DNA from: CAG-103 sp963627135
GTDB taxonomy: Bacteria; Bacillota; Clostridia; Oscillospirales; Oscillospiraceae
DNA length: 53,603 nt
NCBI GenBank assembly: GCA_963627135.1
Contig: CAVFZY010000033.1
Location: 1 to 53,603 of the forward strand
Direction: 5' to 3'
Part shown: positions 26,186 to 34,355 of the stretch, in pieces
How positions within the stretch are numbered: the stretch's first letter is position 1
How the letters are laid out: each line of letters begins with the position of its first letter
The notes under the pieces: generated by a model
What the model saw: only the letters and a program-made list of their open reading frames with translations
What the model was told of the DNA's origin: nothing
Database searches by the model: none
Program-made: the position numbers and the translations under genes

Positions 26186-26785
26186 ATGGAAATGGAGGAT
26201 AAGAGTACGGCAGAAAATTCATACGAAAATTTCAACCGCACCGGCTATGTGCAGCCGCTCACGCCGGAGACAAAATACACCTCGCGCAAGGTGCAGGTCG
26301 ACGGCATCACGCTCTACGACAGCGATGCGGCCTTCCGCCGCAACTTCCTGAAAAAGCACCTGGATAACACAGTGGATGTTGTCCGCTTCTCCTACATGAT
26401 GGGCAAGCTCGCCGTCAAGCCTGTCATCGGGCCGCTGATCCGCAAATCGCTCGAGTGGCACTACCGCTATATCCACACGAACTCCGTCGTGGTGCCGATT
26501 GAGGTGGCCAAGGACATCATCCGCAGCACAACGGACATCGCCGTCTCCCCTTGCGTGTGCCGGACCGTGCAGGGACACTGCGACAACCCGATCAACACCT
26601 GCTTCGGGCTGAATTTCTACGGTGCTCTGAAAAAGAAGGCCGGTGAGCGCAGCGTCAGCATCGACGAATGTCTGGCCGTGGCCGACATGGCGCACGAAAA
26701 CGGCCTGATCGTCGCCATCGGCGCCTCCAAAAAAAGAGACACGCTCTCGCGTGTCTCTTTTTTTGGAGGCGCCACCCGGATTTGA
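26186..26785 (+). CDS. C-terminally truncated iron-sulfur-type protein
   Basis: 199 codons. ATG with AAAGG six bases upstream. The recognisable part contains CVCRTVQGHCDNPINTCFGLN, a Cys pattern seen in 4Fe-4S-binding oxidoreductase-like proteins. From about residue 182 the reading enters the tRNA operon terminator and the tRNA-Cys gene (ASKKRDTLSRVSFFGGATRI), so the genuine coding sequence stops being homologous near 26728. I infer that the 3' part was deleted at the tRNA operon boundary and that the product is probably non-functional. The family assignment is tentative. Confidence 0.55.
   Translation: MEMEDKSTAENSYENFNRTGYVQPLTPETKYTSRKVQVDGITLYDSDAAFRRNFLKKHLDNTVDVVRFSYMMGKLAVKPVIGPLIRKSLEWHYRYIHTNSVVVPIEVAKDIIRSTTDIAVSPCVCRTVQGHCDNPINTCFGLNFYGALKKKAGERSVSIDECLAVADMAHENGLIVAIGASKKRDTLSRVSFFGGATRI
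26727..26766 (-). terminator. Terminator of the tRNA operon
   Basis: Perfect 17-bp stem CCAAAAAAAGAGACACG with its complement and loop CTCTCG (plus strand); the U-run lies within the stem, so on either strand a U7 stretch ends the hairpin. It directly adjoins the 3' CCA of tRNA-Cys. Confidence 0.88.
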
Positions 26786-26837
26786 ACCGGGGGTCAAGGA
26801 TTTGCAGTCCCATGCCTTACCACTTGGCTATGGCGCC
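26764..26837 (-). tRNA. tRNA-Cys(GCA)
   Basis: 74 bases, CCA encoded. Acceptor GGCGCCA/TGGCGCC, anticodon loop ACTGCAAAT with anticodon GCA. Last gene of the four-tRNA transcript. Confidence 0.96.
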
Positions 26838-26844
26838 GAAAAAA

Positions 26845-26920
26845 TGGAGCGGGCAACGAGATTCGAACTCGCTACCTCCACCTTGGCAAGGTGGCGCTCT
26901 GCCAAATGAGCTATGCCCGC
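26845..26920 (-). tRNA. tRNA-Gly(GCC)
   Basis: 76 bases, CCA encoded. Acceptor GCGGGCA/TGCCCGC, anticodon stem CCACC/GGTGG with loop TTGCCAA (anticodon GCC). Confidence 0.96.
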
Positions 26921-26924
26921 AAAA

Positions 26925-27000
26925 TGGTGCCTCCGGTCGGAATCGAACCAACGACACGGGGATTTTCAGTCCCCTGCTCTACCAACTGAGCTACAGAGGC
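26925..27000 (-). tRNA. tRNA-Phe(GAA)
   Basis: 76 bases, CCA encoded. Acceptor GCCTCTG/CGGAGGC (one mismatch-type pair), anticodon stem GGGGA/TCCCC with loop CTGAAAA (anticodon GAA). Confidence 0.96.
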
Positions 27001-27018
27001 ATATGCAATTCAAAAAAC

Positions 27019-27094
27019 TGGTGGGAACAACAGGGCTCGAACCTGTGACCCCTTGCTTGTAAGGCAAGTGCTCTCCCGGCTGAGCTATGCTCCC
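27019..27094 (-). tRNA. tRNA-Val(TAC)
   Basis: 76 bases, CCA encoded. Acceptor GGGAGCA/TGTTCCC with one G-U pair, anticodon stem CTTGC/GCAAG with loop CTTACAA (anticodon TAC). First gene of the transcript. Confidence 0.96.
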
Positions 27095-27110
27095 GTTTCA
27101 CAGCTTGCTC

Positions 27111-27139
27111 ATTATACAAGACGCCAAAAAAATTGTCAA
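27111..27139 (-). promoter_or_regulatory. Consensus sigma-A promoter of the tRNA operon
   Basis: Minus strand TTGACA, 17-base spacer, TATAAT: exact consensus, as expected for stable RNA, about 17 bases from the tRNA-Val 5' end. Confidence 0.92.
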
Positions 27140-27204
27140 GGGATTTTCGGTAATTTTTTCGGCAAATGTACATTTTCGGGGCGGCAGCGCCGCCCCGAAC
27201 ACGG

Positions 27205-28098
27205 TCAATCCGCTGCGGTGTCAGCGTTTTCGGCGTCGAGCAGCGTCTGCAGCTCCGCCGGGGTAAAGACATACTCCGCGTCGCAGAACTGGCAGTGCAC
27301 CTGCGTGTCCTTACCCTCGGCGATCATGTCCTGCAGCTCCTGCACGCCGCACTGGCGCAGTGCCTGCTCCACGCGCGCACGCGAGCACGCGCAACGATAG
27401 GCCATCGGGTGGCGCAGGACAATCTCGGGCTCGAGATCGCGCATGACCTGCGGAAGGATGGCGTCCGCCCCGTCCTCGTCGAGGATGGTCGTGAGCTGGT
27501 CCATCATGAAAATGTTGTCCTCGAGCTTTGCCACCAGCTCCTCCGGCGCGCCGGGCATGAGCTGCACGAGAAAGCCGCCGGCCGCCTTGACGCTGTGGTC
27601 AGTATCGACGAGCACGCCAAGGCCGCAGGCCGCCGGGATCTGCTCGCTCTCGACGAGGTAGGCGGACAAGTCCTCCGCGATCTCACCGCTGACGAGCTCC
27701 GTGCTGCCGACATACGGCTCGCGCAGGCCGATGTCGCGGCTGACGGTGAGCATGCCGTCCCTGCCGACGGCACCGCCAACATCGAGCTTGCCGTCCGGGC
27801 GCGTGGGCAGGTCGAACGCGGGGTTCGAGACCATGCCGCGCACATTGCCCTCACTGTCCGACACGGCGATGATGGTGCCAAGACCTCCGCCGCCGCTGAT
27901 GCGCAGCGTGAGCGTGCCGTTTTCCTCCTTGAGCAGGTCGCCGAGCATCGACGCCGCGCACAGGCTGCGGCCGAGGGCGGCGATCGCCGTCGGGCTGCAA
28001 TGGTGGATGGCGTTGGCGCGCTGCACCGCGTCGCACGCAGTGACGACCGAAATTTTCACAAAACCGTCTTTCGAGACGGCGCGGATGATCTCATCCAT
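27205..28098 (-). CDS. hslO: Redox-regulated chaperone Hsp33
   Basis: 297 residues. A cytoplasmic holdase switched on by oxidation. Seen: the N-terminal core (CSPTAIAALGRSLCAASMLG, ISGGGGLGTIIAVSD, GMVSNP) and the C-terminal zinc switch CACSR ... CQFC that holds four Zn-binding cysteines. GAGGTG lies six bases before the chosen ATG; an upstream in-frame start lacks a ribosome site. Confidence 0.96.
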   Translation of the reverse strand: MDEIIRAVSKDGFVKISVVTACDAVQRANAIHHCSPTAIAALGRSLCAASMLGDLLKEENGTLTLRISGGGGLGTIIAVSDSEGNVRGMVSNPAFDLPTRPDGKLDVGGAVGRDGMLTVSRDIGLREPYVGSTELVSGEIAEDLSAYLVESEQIPAACGLGVLVDTDHSVKAAGGFLVQLMPGAPEELVAKLEDNIFMMDQLTTILDEDGADAILPQVMRDLEPEIVLRHPMAYRCACSRARVEQALRQCGVQELQDMIAEGKDTQVHCQFCDAEYVFTPAELQTLLDAENADTAAD

Positions 28099-28164
28099 TG
28101 TTTTCACCTCAAAATTTTGATAACATTGCATTGCATCTTGCCGCATTGGGAGTTTCCCCACGGT

Positions 28165-28914
28165 TCAAATACCGTATTCCAGACTGCGCATTGCCGTGAG
28201 AAAAATGCGCCCGGCGTCCGCCTGCGGGCCGTCGCGCCGGACGGTCACGTCCAGAAAGCCCGCCTGCGTGAGCAGCTCCACGAGCCGCTCCGGCGTGTGC
28301 GCATACTCAATGTGCTCCTCCGACGCGCGCGACCAGAGCTCGCCCGCACGCGTGAACAGATCCATGCCATAGTGCATGGTCTGCTTTGCTGCGTCAAACT
28401 CCGCCCGCCAGAGGCACAGGACATCGTCCGTCTCGTCGACGAACGTGCCGCCGTCAAGCGCGCAAAACGACGCCGGGTCGCGGATGTCCAGAATGAGCAT
28501 CCCGCCCGGACGCACGAACAGGTGCAGCCGGTGCAGCACCTCCGGCAGCTCCTCCGGCGGCAGGTAGTCAAACCCGTCGAGCGAGCAGTAGGCCGCATCG
28601 ACCGTGCCGTAGAGATCGAGCTGGGATGCCTCCTGGCACAGCAGCAGCGGCGCTGTCGCCTCCGCAGGCAGGTCAGCGTTGTGCGCCTGCGCCTGCATGA
28701 GCATATCGGGCGAGCCGTCGGTCGCGATCATCTCATACCCGCGCGCGGCCATCAGGCGCGTGAGTGTGCCGGTGCCGCAGCAAAAATCCAGCAGGGTGTG
28801 GCATGCGCCGCGCCCCTGCTGGAAACACTGCTCATAAAAGTCCGCGAACGCGGCATAATCCACATCGCGGGTCAGCGCATCGTACCACGCGGCAAGGGCG
28901 CCGTAAGCGCTCAC
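28165..28914 (-). CDS. Class I SAM-dependent methyltransferase
   Basis: 249 residues. SAM-binding motif LLDFCCGTGTLTRLM (about 41-55), acidic ATDGSPDML, and post-motif VRPGGMLILDI. Small-molecule methyltransferase of unknown substrate. GTG start with GGAGG seven bases upstream; the GTG overlaps the yerC stop by four bases (GTGA), so the two are translationally coupled. Confidence 0.85.
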   Translation of the reverse strand: MSAYGALAAWYDALTRDVDYAAFADFYEQCFQQGRGACHTLLDFCCGTGTLTRLMAARGYEMIATDGSPDMLMQAQAHNADLPAEATAPLLLCQEASQLDLYGTVDAAYCSLDGFDYLPPEELPEVLHRLHLFVRPGGMLILDIRDPASFCALDGGTFVDETDDVLCLWRAEFDAAKQTMHYGMDLFTRAGELWSRASEEHIEYAHTPERLVELLTQAGFLDVTVRRDGPQADAGRIFLTAMRSLEYGI

Positions 28915-29228
28915 GCCTGCTCCTCCGAAGATTTCTCAGCCTGCTCCTTGAGCCGGCCGAACACGATCTCATACCCGCCGGTGCCATACTGCAGGCTGCG
29001 GTTGACGCGGCTGATCGTCGCGCTCGAGGCGCCGGTCTTTTCCAGAATGTCGTTGTAGATCAGGCCCGCATCCAGATACTGCGCCACCTGATAGCGCTGC
29101 TCCATGGCCTGCAGCTCCGTGACCGTGCACAGGTCATCGAAAAACTGCTTGCACTCGTCGACGGTCTTGAGCGTCAGGATGGCACGGTACATGTCATCGC
29201 AGCGCGGTTTTTTATGCTGTTTATTCAT
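28911..29228 (-). CDS. YerC/TrpR-family transcriptional regulator
   Basis: 105 residues. Trp-repressor-like helical fold: LTVDECKQFFDDLCTVTELQAMEQR-type N-terminus and a helix-turn-helix at IYNDILEKTGASSATISRVNRSLQYG. The YerC branch is widespread in Firmicutes; its ligand and targets are not settled. AAGGAG lies five bases before the ATG, with a plausible promoter upstream. Confidence 0.92.
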   Translation of the reverse strand: MNKQHKKPRCDDMYRAILTLKTVDECKQFFDDLCTVTELQAMEQRYQVAQYLDAGLIYNDILEKTGASSATISRVNRSLQYGTGGYEIVFGRLKEQAEKSSEEQA

Positions 29229-29286
29229 ATGCGCTCCTTATTTCTCATCAGATATATGGATGCTGAAACACGATTTTTCGAACACT

Positions 29287-29315
29287 ATTCTACTCTAATT
29301 ATTTAGGAAAGTAAA
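29287..29315 (-). promoter_or_regulatory. Probable promoter of the yerC-methyltransferase pair
   Basis: Minus strand TTTACT, 17-base spacer, TAGAAT. Confidence 0.5.
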
Positions 29316-29364
29316 GAGGAAAACTGCCCGGAAATTTCATACGTCGGAATGACAGGTGTTTTAC

Positions 29365-29393
29365 TTGCTTTTATACTATAAATCAGGTATGAT
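29365..29393 (+). promoter_or_regulatory. Sigma-A promoter of the NfeD-stomatin operon
   Basis: TTGCTT, 17-base spacer, TATGAT, about 60 bases before the NfeD start. Confidence 0.65.
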
Positions 29394-29455
29394 ATTTCTG
29401 TAGCAAACTGCTGCCGCAAGCATCCCACCGCCCATTGCAAGAGGAGGTTTTGTCT

Positions 29456-29929
29456 ATGGTCATCGCCGGGATTCCCTTCACCATGCCGGCCATCTGGATC
29501 GGCCTGATCGTGATCTTTCTGATCATCGAGGGCCTGACCGCCGGTCTGGTCACGATCTGGTTTGCCGTGGGCGCGCTCGCCGCGCTCATAGCTGCCATGT
29601 TCCACGCGCCGCTGTGGCTGCAGCTCGTGTGGTTTTTCGCCGTGTCGATCGCGGCCTTCGCCGCGACGCGCCCGCTGGTGAAAAAATATATCAACAGCCG
29701 CACCCAGCCCACGAATGCCGATATGCTCATCGGGCAGGAATGCCTCGTCACGGAGGATATCGACAACCTGACCGGCCGCGGTGCCGTCGCCATCGGCGGG
29801 AAAGTCTGGACCGCCCGCGCCGACTCTGACGTCCCTATCCCCGCCGGGACCGCCGCCACCGTACTGCGCATCGAGGGCGTCAAGCTCATTGTCACACCCG
29901 CCTGCGTGACTGCAGGCGCAAAAGAATAA
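29456..29929 (+). CDS. NfeD-like membrane protein
   Basis: 157 residues. Three membrane helices near residues 10-80, then a short OB-fold domain (IGQECLVTEDIDNLTGRGAVAIGGKVWTAR ... LRIEGVKLIVTP) typical of the truncated NfeD type. These proteins work with stomatin-like partners in membrane microdomains; the partner is the next gene, 12 bases on. GAGGAGG lies about eight bases upstream of the ATG. Confidence 0.9.
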   Translation: MVIAGIPFTMPAIWIGLIVIFLIIEGLTAGLVTIWFAVGALAALIAAMFHAPLWLQLVWFFAVSIAAFAATRPLVKKYINSRTQPTNADMLIGQECLVTEDIDNLTGRGAVAIGGKVWTARADSDVPIPAGTAATVLRIEGVKLIVTPACVTAGAKE

Positions 29930-29941
29930 GGAGGAATCGCC

Positions 29942-30841
29942 ATGCCATACGTTCTCTACGGAATCATCCTGATCGCGCTCATCATCCTCGTGCGCAACAT
30001 CCGCATCGTCCCGCAGGCACAGGCCTATGTCGTTACCCGCCTCGGCGCCTACAAGACCACGTGGAGCGTCGGCCTGCACCTGAAGATCCCGTTCATCGAG
30101 TCGGTCGCCAAGCGTCTGTCGCTCAAGGAGCAGGTCGCGGACTTCCCGCCGCAGCCCGTCATCACGAAGGACAACGTCACCATGCAGATCGACACCGTCG
30201 TCTACTACCAGATCACCGACCCGAAGCTCTACACCTACGGCATCGAGCAGCCCATCCTCGCGATCGAGAATCTCTCGGCCACGACGCTGCGCAACCTCAT
30301 CGGCGACCTCGAGCTCGACCAGTGCCTGACCAGCCGCGACATCGTCAACACCAAAATGCGCCAGATCCTCGATGAGGCCACCGACCCCTGGGGCATCAAG
30401 GTCAACCGCGTGGAGCTCAAGAACATTCTCCCGCCCAAGGAGATCCAGAATGCGATGGAAAAGCAGATGAAGGCCGAGCGCGAACGCCGCGAGGCCATCC
30501 TGCGCGCCGAGGGTGAGAAGCGCTCCGCCATCCTTCTGGCCGAGGGCGAGAAGGAGTCGGCCGTTTTGCGCGCAGACGCGAAAAAGCAGGAGCAGATCCT
30601 CGAGGCGCAGGGCCGCGCCGAGGCCATCCTGACCGTGCAGCGCGCGACCGCTGAGGGCATCCGGCTCATCAACGAGTCCATGCCGTCCGACGCCGTCATC
30701 AAGCTCAAGAGTCTCGAGGCCTTCGCCGCCGCTGCCGACGGCCGCGCGACAAAGATCATCATCCCGTCCGAGATCCAGGGCGTTGCCGCGCTGGCGGCCG
30801 GTCTGGTCGAGAGCGTCAAGGGCGAGGCCCCGAAGGCCTGA
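29942..30841 (+). CDS. SPFH/Band 7 (stomatin-like) membrane protein
   Basis: 299 residues. One N-terminal membrane anchor (YGIILIALIILV), then the SPFH domain (RIVPQAQAYVVTRLGAYKTTW ... RNLIGDLELDQCLTSRD) and a C-terminal Glu/Ala/Arg coiled coil (about 175-245) used for oligomerisation. Scaffolds membrane domains and membrane proteases. Paired with the NfeD gene, as in many bacteria. Confidence 0.94.
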   Translation: MPYVLYGIILIALIILVRNIRIVPQAQAYVVTRLGAYKTTWSVGLHLKIPFIESVAKRLSLKEQVADFPPQPVITKDNVTMQIDTVVYYQITDPKLYTYGIEQPILAIENLSATTLRNLIGDLELDQCLTSRDIVNTKMRQILDEATDPWGIKVNRVELKNILPPKEIQNAMEKQMKAERERREAILRAEGEKRSAILLAEGEKESAVLRADAKKQEQILEAQGRAEAILTVQRATAEGIRLINESMPSDAVIKLKSLEAFAAAADGRATKIIIPSEIQGVAALAAGLVESVKGEAPKA

Positions 30842-30862
30842 TCCGCAGCTGAATTTACACCG

Positions 30863-30892
30863 ACCCCGCGCCGGGCCCGGCGCGGGGTTTTC
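30863..30892 (+). terminator. Terminator after the SPFH gene
   Basis: Perfect palindrome ACCCCGCGCCGGG and complement with TTTT downstream. It ends 24 bases before the hexokinase start. Confidence 0.85.
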
Positions 30893-30915
30893 GGTGAGAA
30901 AGAGAGAGAACACAT

Positions 30916-32331
30916 ATGAAGCTTCCGTTTTTGAAGAAAAATAAGCCCGCCCCAGCTCCGGAGACCCCGGCCGCGCCGCGCGCCCCGTTCCCCTTCGCAG
31001 CACCGGCGCAGGACGTGCCTGTGCCCGCGATCCACATCGACGCGCGCGTGCTCGCCTTCCTGCGCAAGTACGATGCCGCGCCTGACCAGCTCGACACGCA
31101 GAAGCTCACCGACGCCCTGCTCGCCGCGATGCAGCGCGGCCTGCGCGGTGAGGCGGGCGGTCTGCCGATGCTGCCGGCCTACCTCGCGCCGCACGGCCAC
31201 GTCGCCGCCCCGGAGGGCAAGCGCGTCGCCGTGATCGACGCCGGCGGCACGAACTTCCGCGTCGCCACCGTGCACTATGAGTTTGGCCAGCCGATCATCG
31301 AAAACGAGCGCACGCTGCCCATGCCCGGCTCGGAGCAAGACGCCGACTGGATGGACTTCATCCGGCTGGCAGCCGACGCGCTCGAGCCGCTGCTCGACCG
31401 GGTCACGCAGATCGGCATCTGCTTCAGTTACCCGGCGGAAAACACGCCGGAGCTGGACGCGAAGGTGCTCGGCATGACCAAAGAGGTGCAGCTGACCGGG
31501 TGGGAGGGTCACCTCGTGGGCGCAGATCTGGCCGAGGAGCTCGAACGCCGCGGCTGCACGAAGCTACCCATCACGGTCATCAACGACACCCCGGCCACGT
31601 ACCTGAGCGGCTCGACCACCATCGCCAACAACTATGCCAACGGCTTTGCCGGGCTCGTCAACGGCACGGGCACGAACACGTGCTGCCTGCTGCCGGTGCG
31701 CGCGATCGAAAAGCTCGGCCGCGATGCCGACGGCGAGATGCTCGTCAACCTCGAGTCCGGCTCGTTCACCGACGTGCCGCAGAGTGCGTTTGACCAGGCG
31801 CTCGACGCGGCCTCGGCCGCACCGGGCGCGTACCGGTTCGAGAAGATGACGAGCGGCCGCTACCTCGGCGAGCTCAGCCGCCTGGCGCTCATCGCCGCAG
31901 CGAGCGATGGCCTGTTCGCGCCCGAGACAGCAAGCAAGCTCTGCGCGCTTGATGTGCTGACCGCCGCCGACGCGGACGCCTTTGGCGCGGACCCGGACTG
32001 CGGTGCCATCACGGCGCTGAACGATGCGACGGACGCCGACCGCAAGGCCGCCGCCATGGTCATTCAGAGCGTGTTCGGCCGCGCGGCAAAGGCCATCGTT
32101 GCAAACATTGCGGCCATTGTCTTTCTGACCGACGGCGCAAAAAACCGCTACCGCCCGATGGTCGTGGCCGTGGACGGGTCGCTGTTTCGCTACTCGACGC
32201 TGCTGCGCCCGGCTGTCAGCGAGGAGCTCGAGGCGTTTCTCGTGCAGAAGCACCAGCGCTACTGCGTGTGCAAGCCCGTGTCGAACGCCTCCGCCATCGG
32301 CACGGCCGCCGCGTCCCTGCTGCAGGGCTGA
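30916..32331 (+). CDS. Eukaryotic-type hexokinase
   Basis: 471 residues. ATP-dependent sugar kinase of the actin-fold hexokinase family rather than ROK. Seen: phosphate-1 loop VIDAGGTNFR (107-116); sugar-binding FSYPAE; catalytic Asp in NDTPATYL; glycine-rich NGTGTNTCC; LESGSF; and phosphate-2 VAVDGSLFRYS. Residues 1-38 form a Lys/Pro/Ala-rich extension not needed for the fold. AGAGAGA precedes the ATG. A terminator on each side makes it a single-gene unit. Expected role: glucose phosphorylation into glycolysis. Confidence 0.9.
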   Translation: MKLPFLKKNKPAPAPETPAAPRAPFPFAAPAQDVPVPAIHIDARVLAFLRKYDAAPDQLDTQKLTDALLAAMQRGLRGEAGGLPMLPAYLAPHGHVAAPEGKRVAVIDAGGTNFRVATVHYEFGQPIIENERTLPMPGSEQDADWMDFIRLAADALEPLLDRVTQIGICFSYPAENTPELDAKVLGMTKEVQLTGWEGHLVGADLAEELERRGCTKLPITVINDTPATYLSGSTTIANNYANGFAGLVNGTGTNTCCLLPVRAIEKLGRDADGEMLVNLESGSFTDVPQSAFDQALDAASAAPGAYRFEKMTSGRYLGELSRLALIAAASDGLFAPETASKLCALDVLTAADADAFGADPDCGAITALNDATDADRKAAAMVIQSVFGRAAKAIVANIAAIVFLTDGAKNRYRPMVVAVDGSLFRYSTLLRPAVSEELEAFLVQKHQRYCVCKPVSNASAIGTAAASLLQG

Positions 32332-32341
32332 AATCAGGCAG

Positions 32342-32376
32342 AAAAAGCCGGATGTCTGTGACATCCGGCTTTTTTG
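32342..32376. terminator. Bidirectional terminator between hexokinase and the XRE regulator
   Basis: 15-bp stem AAAAAGCCGGATGTC / GACATCCGGCTTTTT with loop TGT. Confidence 0.9.
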
Positions 32377-32433
32377 CGCGTAAGTGGTGATATTTTTTCG
32401 AATAAAGCAAAAAATTGTACCGTAAGTGGGGAA

Positions 32434-32640
32434 TTATCGCTGCTCCGTCTCCGGCCAGAAGAGTGCGTCGAGCGTGCAGCCCAGCACCTGGCAGATGGAA
32501 ATGCACAGGCGGATCGTGGGGTTATAGTCCCCTTTTTCGATGGCGACGATCGTCTGGCGCGACACGCCGACGGCGTCCGCCAGCTGCCGCTGCGACCAGT
32601 CGCGTGCGGCGCGGGCCGCCTTGAGTTTCAGATTCTTCAT
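32434..32640 (-). CDS. XRE-family small DNA-binding regulator
   Basis: 68 residues, one helix-turn-helix domain: LKAARAARDWSQRQLADAVGVSRQTIVAIEKGDYNPTIRLC. Resembles YgzD/YozG-type regulators that accompany small membrane proteins of the DUF3784/DUF2178 type. Its ATG overlaps the membrane gene stop (ATGA). Confidence 0.9.
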   Translation of the reverse strand: MKNLKLKAARAARDWSQRQLADAVGVSRQTIVAIEKGDYNPTIRLCISICQVLGCTLDALFWPETEQR

Positions 32641-33170
32641 TTGTCCTCCCGGCGGGCGCGCACGGCCGACACGATCGACGCCGCCGTGACCGGCACAAAG
32701 GCGATGCCCAGAATGAGATTCATGCTGCTCTCGCGCGTGAGCAGACCGTTTTCCAGCAGCGGCTCCCCGGTCGCGAAGCGGGCGATCGCCACGCCGAGAT
32801 TGAGCACGGCCACGAACGCAAACAGCACGATCGACGCGACCGGACGCTCATGGATGCCGAAATAGGCGTCACTGCGGATGGCCGCGACGACAAACACGTC
32901 GAGCGCGAGCATCATGCCGAAAAAACACGCCGTGTACAGATCGCACCAGCGCACCCCGGCGACCGAATCGAGCAGCGCCACGACGGCGAGATACCCCAGC
33001 AGCGTGAAAAACGCGCTGCTGTACGCCTTGGCGCGCACGGCAAGCTGCCGCTCGTCAAACTGCGGCGCGTCACCGCTCCGCTTCTTGCGTAGGGAAACAG
33101 CCACGACCCAAATGACGACCGCAATGGTCACACCGACGGCAACGCCCAAAAGTCTTGACAGATCGTGCAT
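32637..33170 (-). CDS. Four-helix membrane protein paired with the XRE regulator
   Basis: 177 residues. Four hydrophobic helices (near 8-27, 52-72, 82-100, 110-130, 145-165) and the signature DAPQFDERQLAVRAKAYSSAFF, which matches the DExQ-type motif of DUF2178-like proteins. Start ATG has AGGAGG eight bases upstream. It precedes and overlaps the XRE gene, an arrangement seen repeatedly in Firmicutes; the regulator probably controls this operon. Biochemical role unknown. Confidence 0.82.
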   Translation of the reverse strand: MHDLSRLLGVAVGVTIAVVIWVVAVSLRKKRSGDAPQFDERQLAVRAKAYSSAFFTLLGYLAVVALLDSVAGVRWCDLYTACFFGMMLALDVFVVAAIRSDAYFGIHERPVASIVLFAFVAVLNLGVAIARFATGEPLLENGLLTRESSMNLILGIAFVPVTAASIVSAVRARREDK

Positions 33171-33198
33171 AGTCAAACCTCCTTTTTTGTTCAAGCGC

Positions 33199-33227
33199 AG
33201 TGTATCACTTACCATTTATAATGTCGA
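33199..33227 (-). promoter_or_regulatory. Probable promoter of the membrane protein-XRE operon
   Basis: Minus strand TCGACA, 17-base spacer, TACACT, within an AT-rich gap. Confidence 0.45.
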
Positions 33228-33265
33228 GTATATTTTACTTATTATCAAATATAAAATATTTTCAG

Positions 33266-33296
33266 GCGCAAAAAGAGCACCGTCCGGTGCTCTTTT
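33266..33296 (-). terminator. Terminator of the tcdA-hydrolase operon
   Basis: 12-bp stem AAAAGAGCACCG / CGGTGCTCTTTT; on the minus strand it ends in TTTTTGC. It lies 24 bases past the hydrolase stop. Confidence 0.85.
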
Positions 33297-33320
33297 CTGA
33301 CTCTGTTTCTGCCTGCGGGC

Positions 33321-34355
33321 TCATTTGAGCGGCTTGTCGCGCTCGGCCCAGAGATAGTTCGTATTGCGCCACAGGAAGACCAGCAGCTCGTGCCGGTAGC
33401 GCTCGGGGTCGACCTGCGCGGACATGGCGTGCTCCGCGCCGGGGATGACGACGAGCCGCTGCTCACGCCTGCAGGCGGCGAGGTTGCGCTCGCTGTGGTG
33501 CAGGGGGACGAAGGTATCCGCGTCGCCATGGAAAAACAGGATGGGGAGGTCGAGCGCCGCCATACCGGGTGTGGTATCGACGGCTGCGAAGTCCAGCCCA
33601 TTGCGGCGCAGAATGCGCACGCAGGTGCGCGCGAGCGGCTTTTGCAGCCAGCGCGGTGCCCTCGTGCCGTGGCGCACGGCGTCCGCGACCTCGCGCTCAA
33701 AGCTGGAGTAGCCGCAGTCGGCCACGACGCAGGCAAGCTCCCCTTTCAGCTCCCGGAGCTGCGCCGCCAGCAGCACCGACGCCGCGCCCATGGACACGCC
33801 GTAGAGCGCGATGGGCCGCTGCACGCGCGAGTGCTCCCGCACCCAGTGCACCCACTGGGCGATGTCATAGCGCTCGAGCTGGCCGAACGTGAGGCACTTG
33901 CCCTCGCTCAGGCCGTGCGCGCGCTCGTCGATGAGCAGCAGGTTGCAGCCGCCGGAGGCGTACAGCGCCGGAAACTGAGCGCTGAAATCATGCTCGGCGT
34001 GGCTGTGGTAGCCATGGCAGAGGATGACCGTAGCGTGCGCGTGGGGCACGCGGTAGAGCCGCGCGTGCAGGCGTGTGCCGTCCGGCGCAGGGGTGAACAC
34101 ATCCTCGTGCAGCTGCTCCTGCATGGCCGTGACGCCGGCGCGGACGCGCGCGAGCGCCGCCATGCCCTGCTCGGACTCGGCCGTCCAGCCCTGCTTGCGC
34201 AGGACGTGCTGCTCCCACGCGGCCTGAGCGTCCGCGCGCTCCGGCACGCGGCCGAGCGACTTTGCCAGCACGCGCTGCTCGATATACCACACGAGCAGCC
34301 ACACCAGCACCGCCGCGCCCAGCAGGCACAGCGGGACGATCCAGACAGGTTTCAT
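33321..34355 (-). CDS. Membrane-anchored alpha/beta hydrolase
   Basis: 344 residues. N-terminal membrane helix (VWIVPLCLLGAAVLVWLLVWYI), then a hydrolase domain: oxyanion region LCHGYHSH, nucleophile elbow YGVSMGAAS (Ser in GxSxG), acid in FFHGDADTFVP, and catalytic His in PGAEHAMS. Similar to the BAAT/YqkD-like group; substrate unknown. GGAGG precedes the ATG, and the start overlaps the tcdA stop (ATGA). Confidence 0.85.
   Translation of the reverse strand: MKPVWIVPLCLLGAAVLVWLLVWYIEQRVLAKSLGRVPERADAQAAWEQHVLRKQGWTAESEQGMAALARVRAGVTAMQEQLHEDVFTPAPDGTRLHARLYRVPHAHATVILCHGYHSHAEHDFSAQFPALYASGGCNLLLIDERAHGLSEGKCLTFGQLERYDIAQWVHWVREHSRVQRPIALYGVSMGAASVLLAAQLRELKGELACVVADCGYSSFEREVADAVRHGTRAPRWLQKPLARTCVRILRRNGLDFAAVDTTPGMAALDLPILFFHGDADTFVPLHHSERNLAACRREQRLVVIPGAEHAMSAQVDPERYRHELLVFLWRNTNYLWAERDKPLK

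Noticed and set aside
26728..27100. Protein-coding frames across the tRNA cluster
   Set aside because: They are readings through four certain tRNA genes and a terminator.
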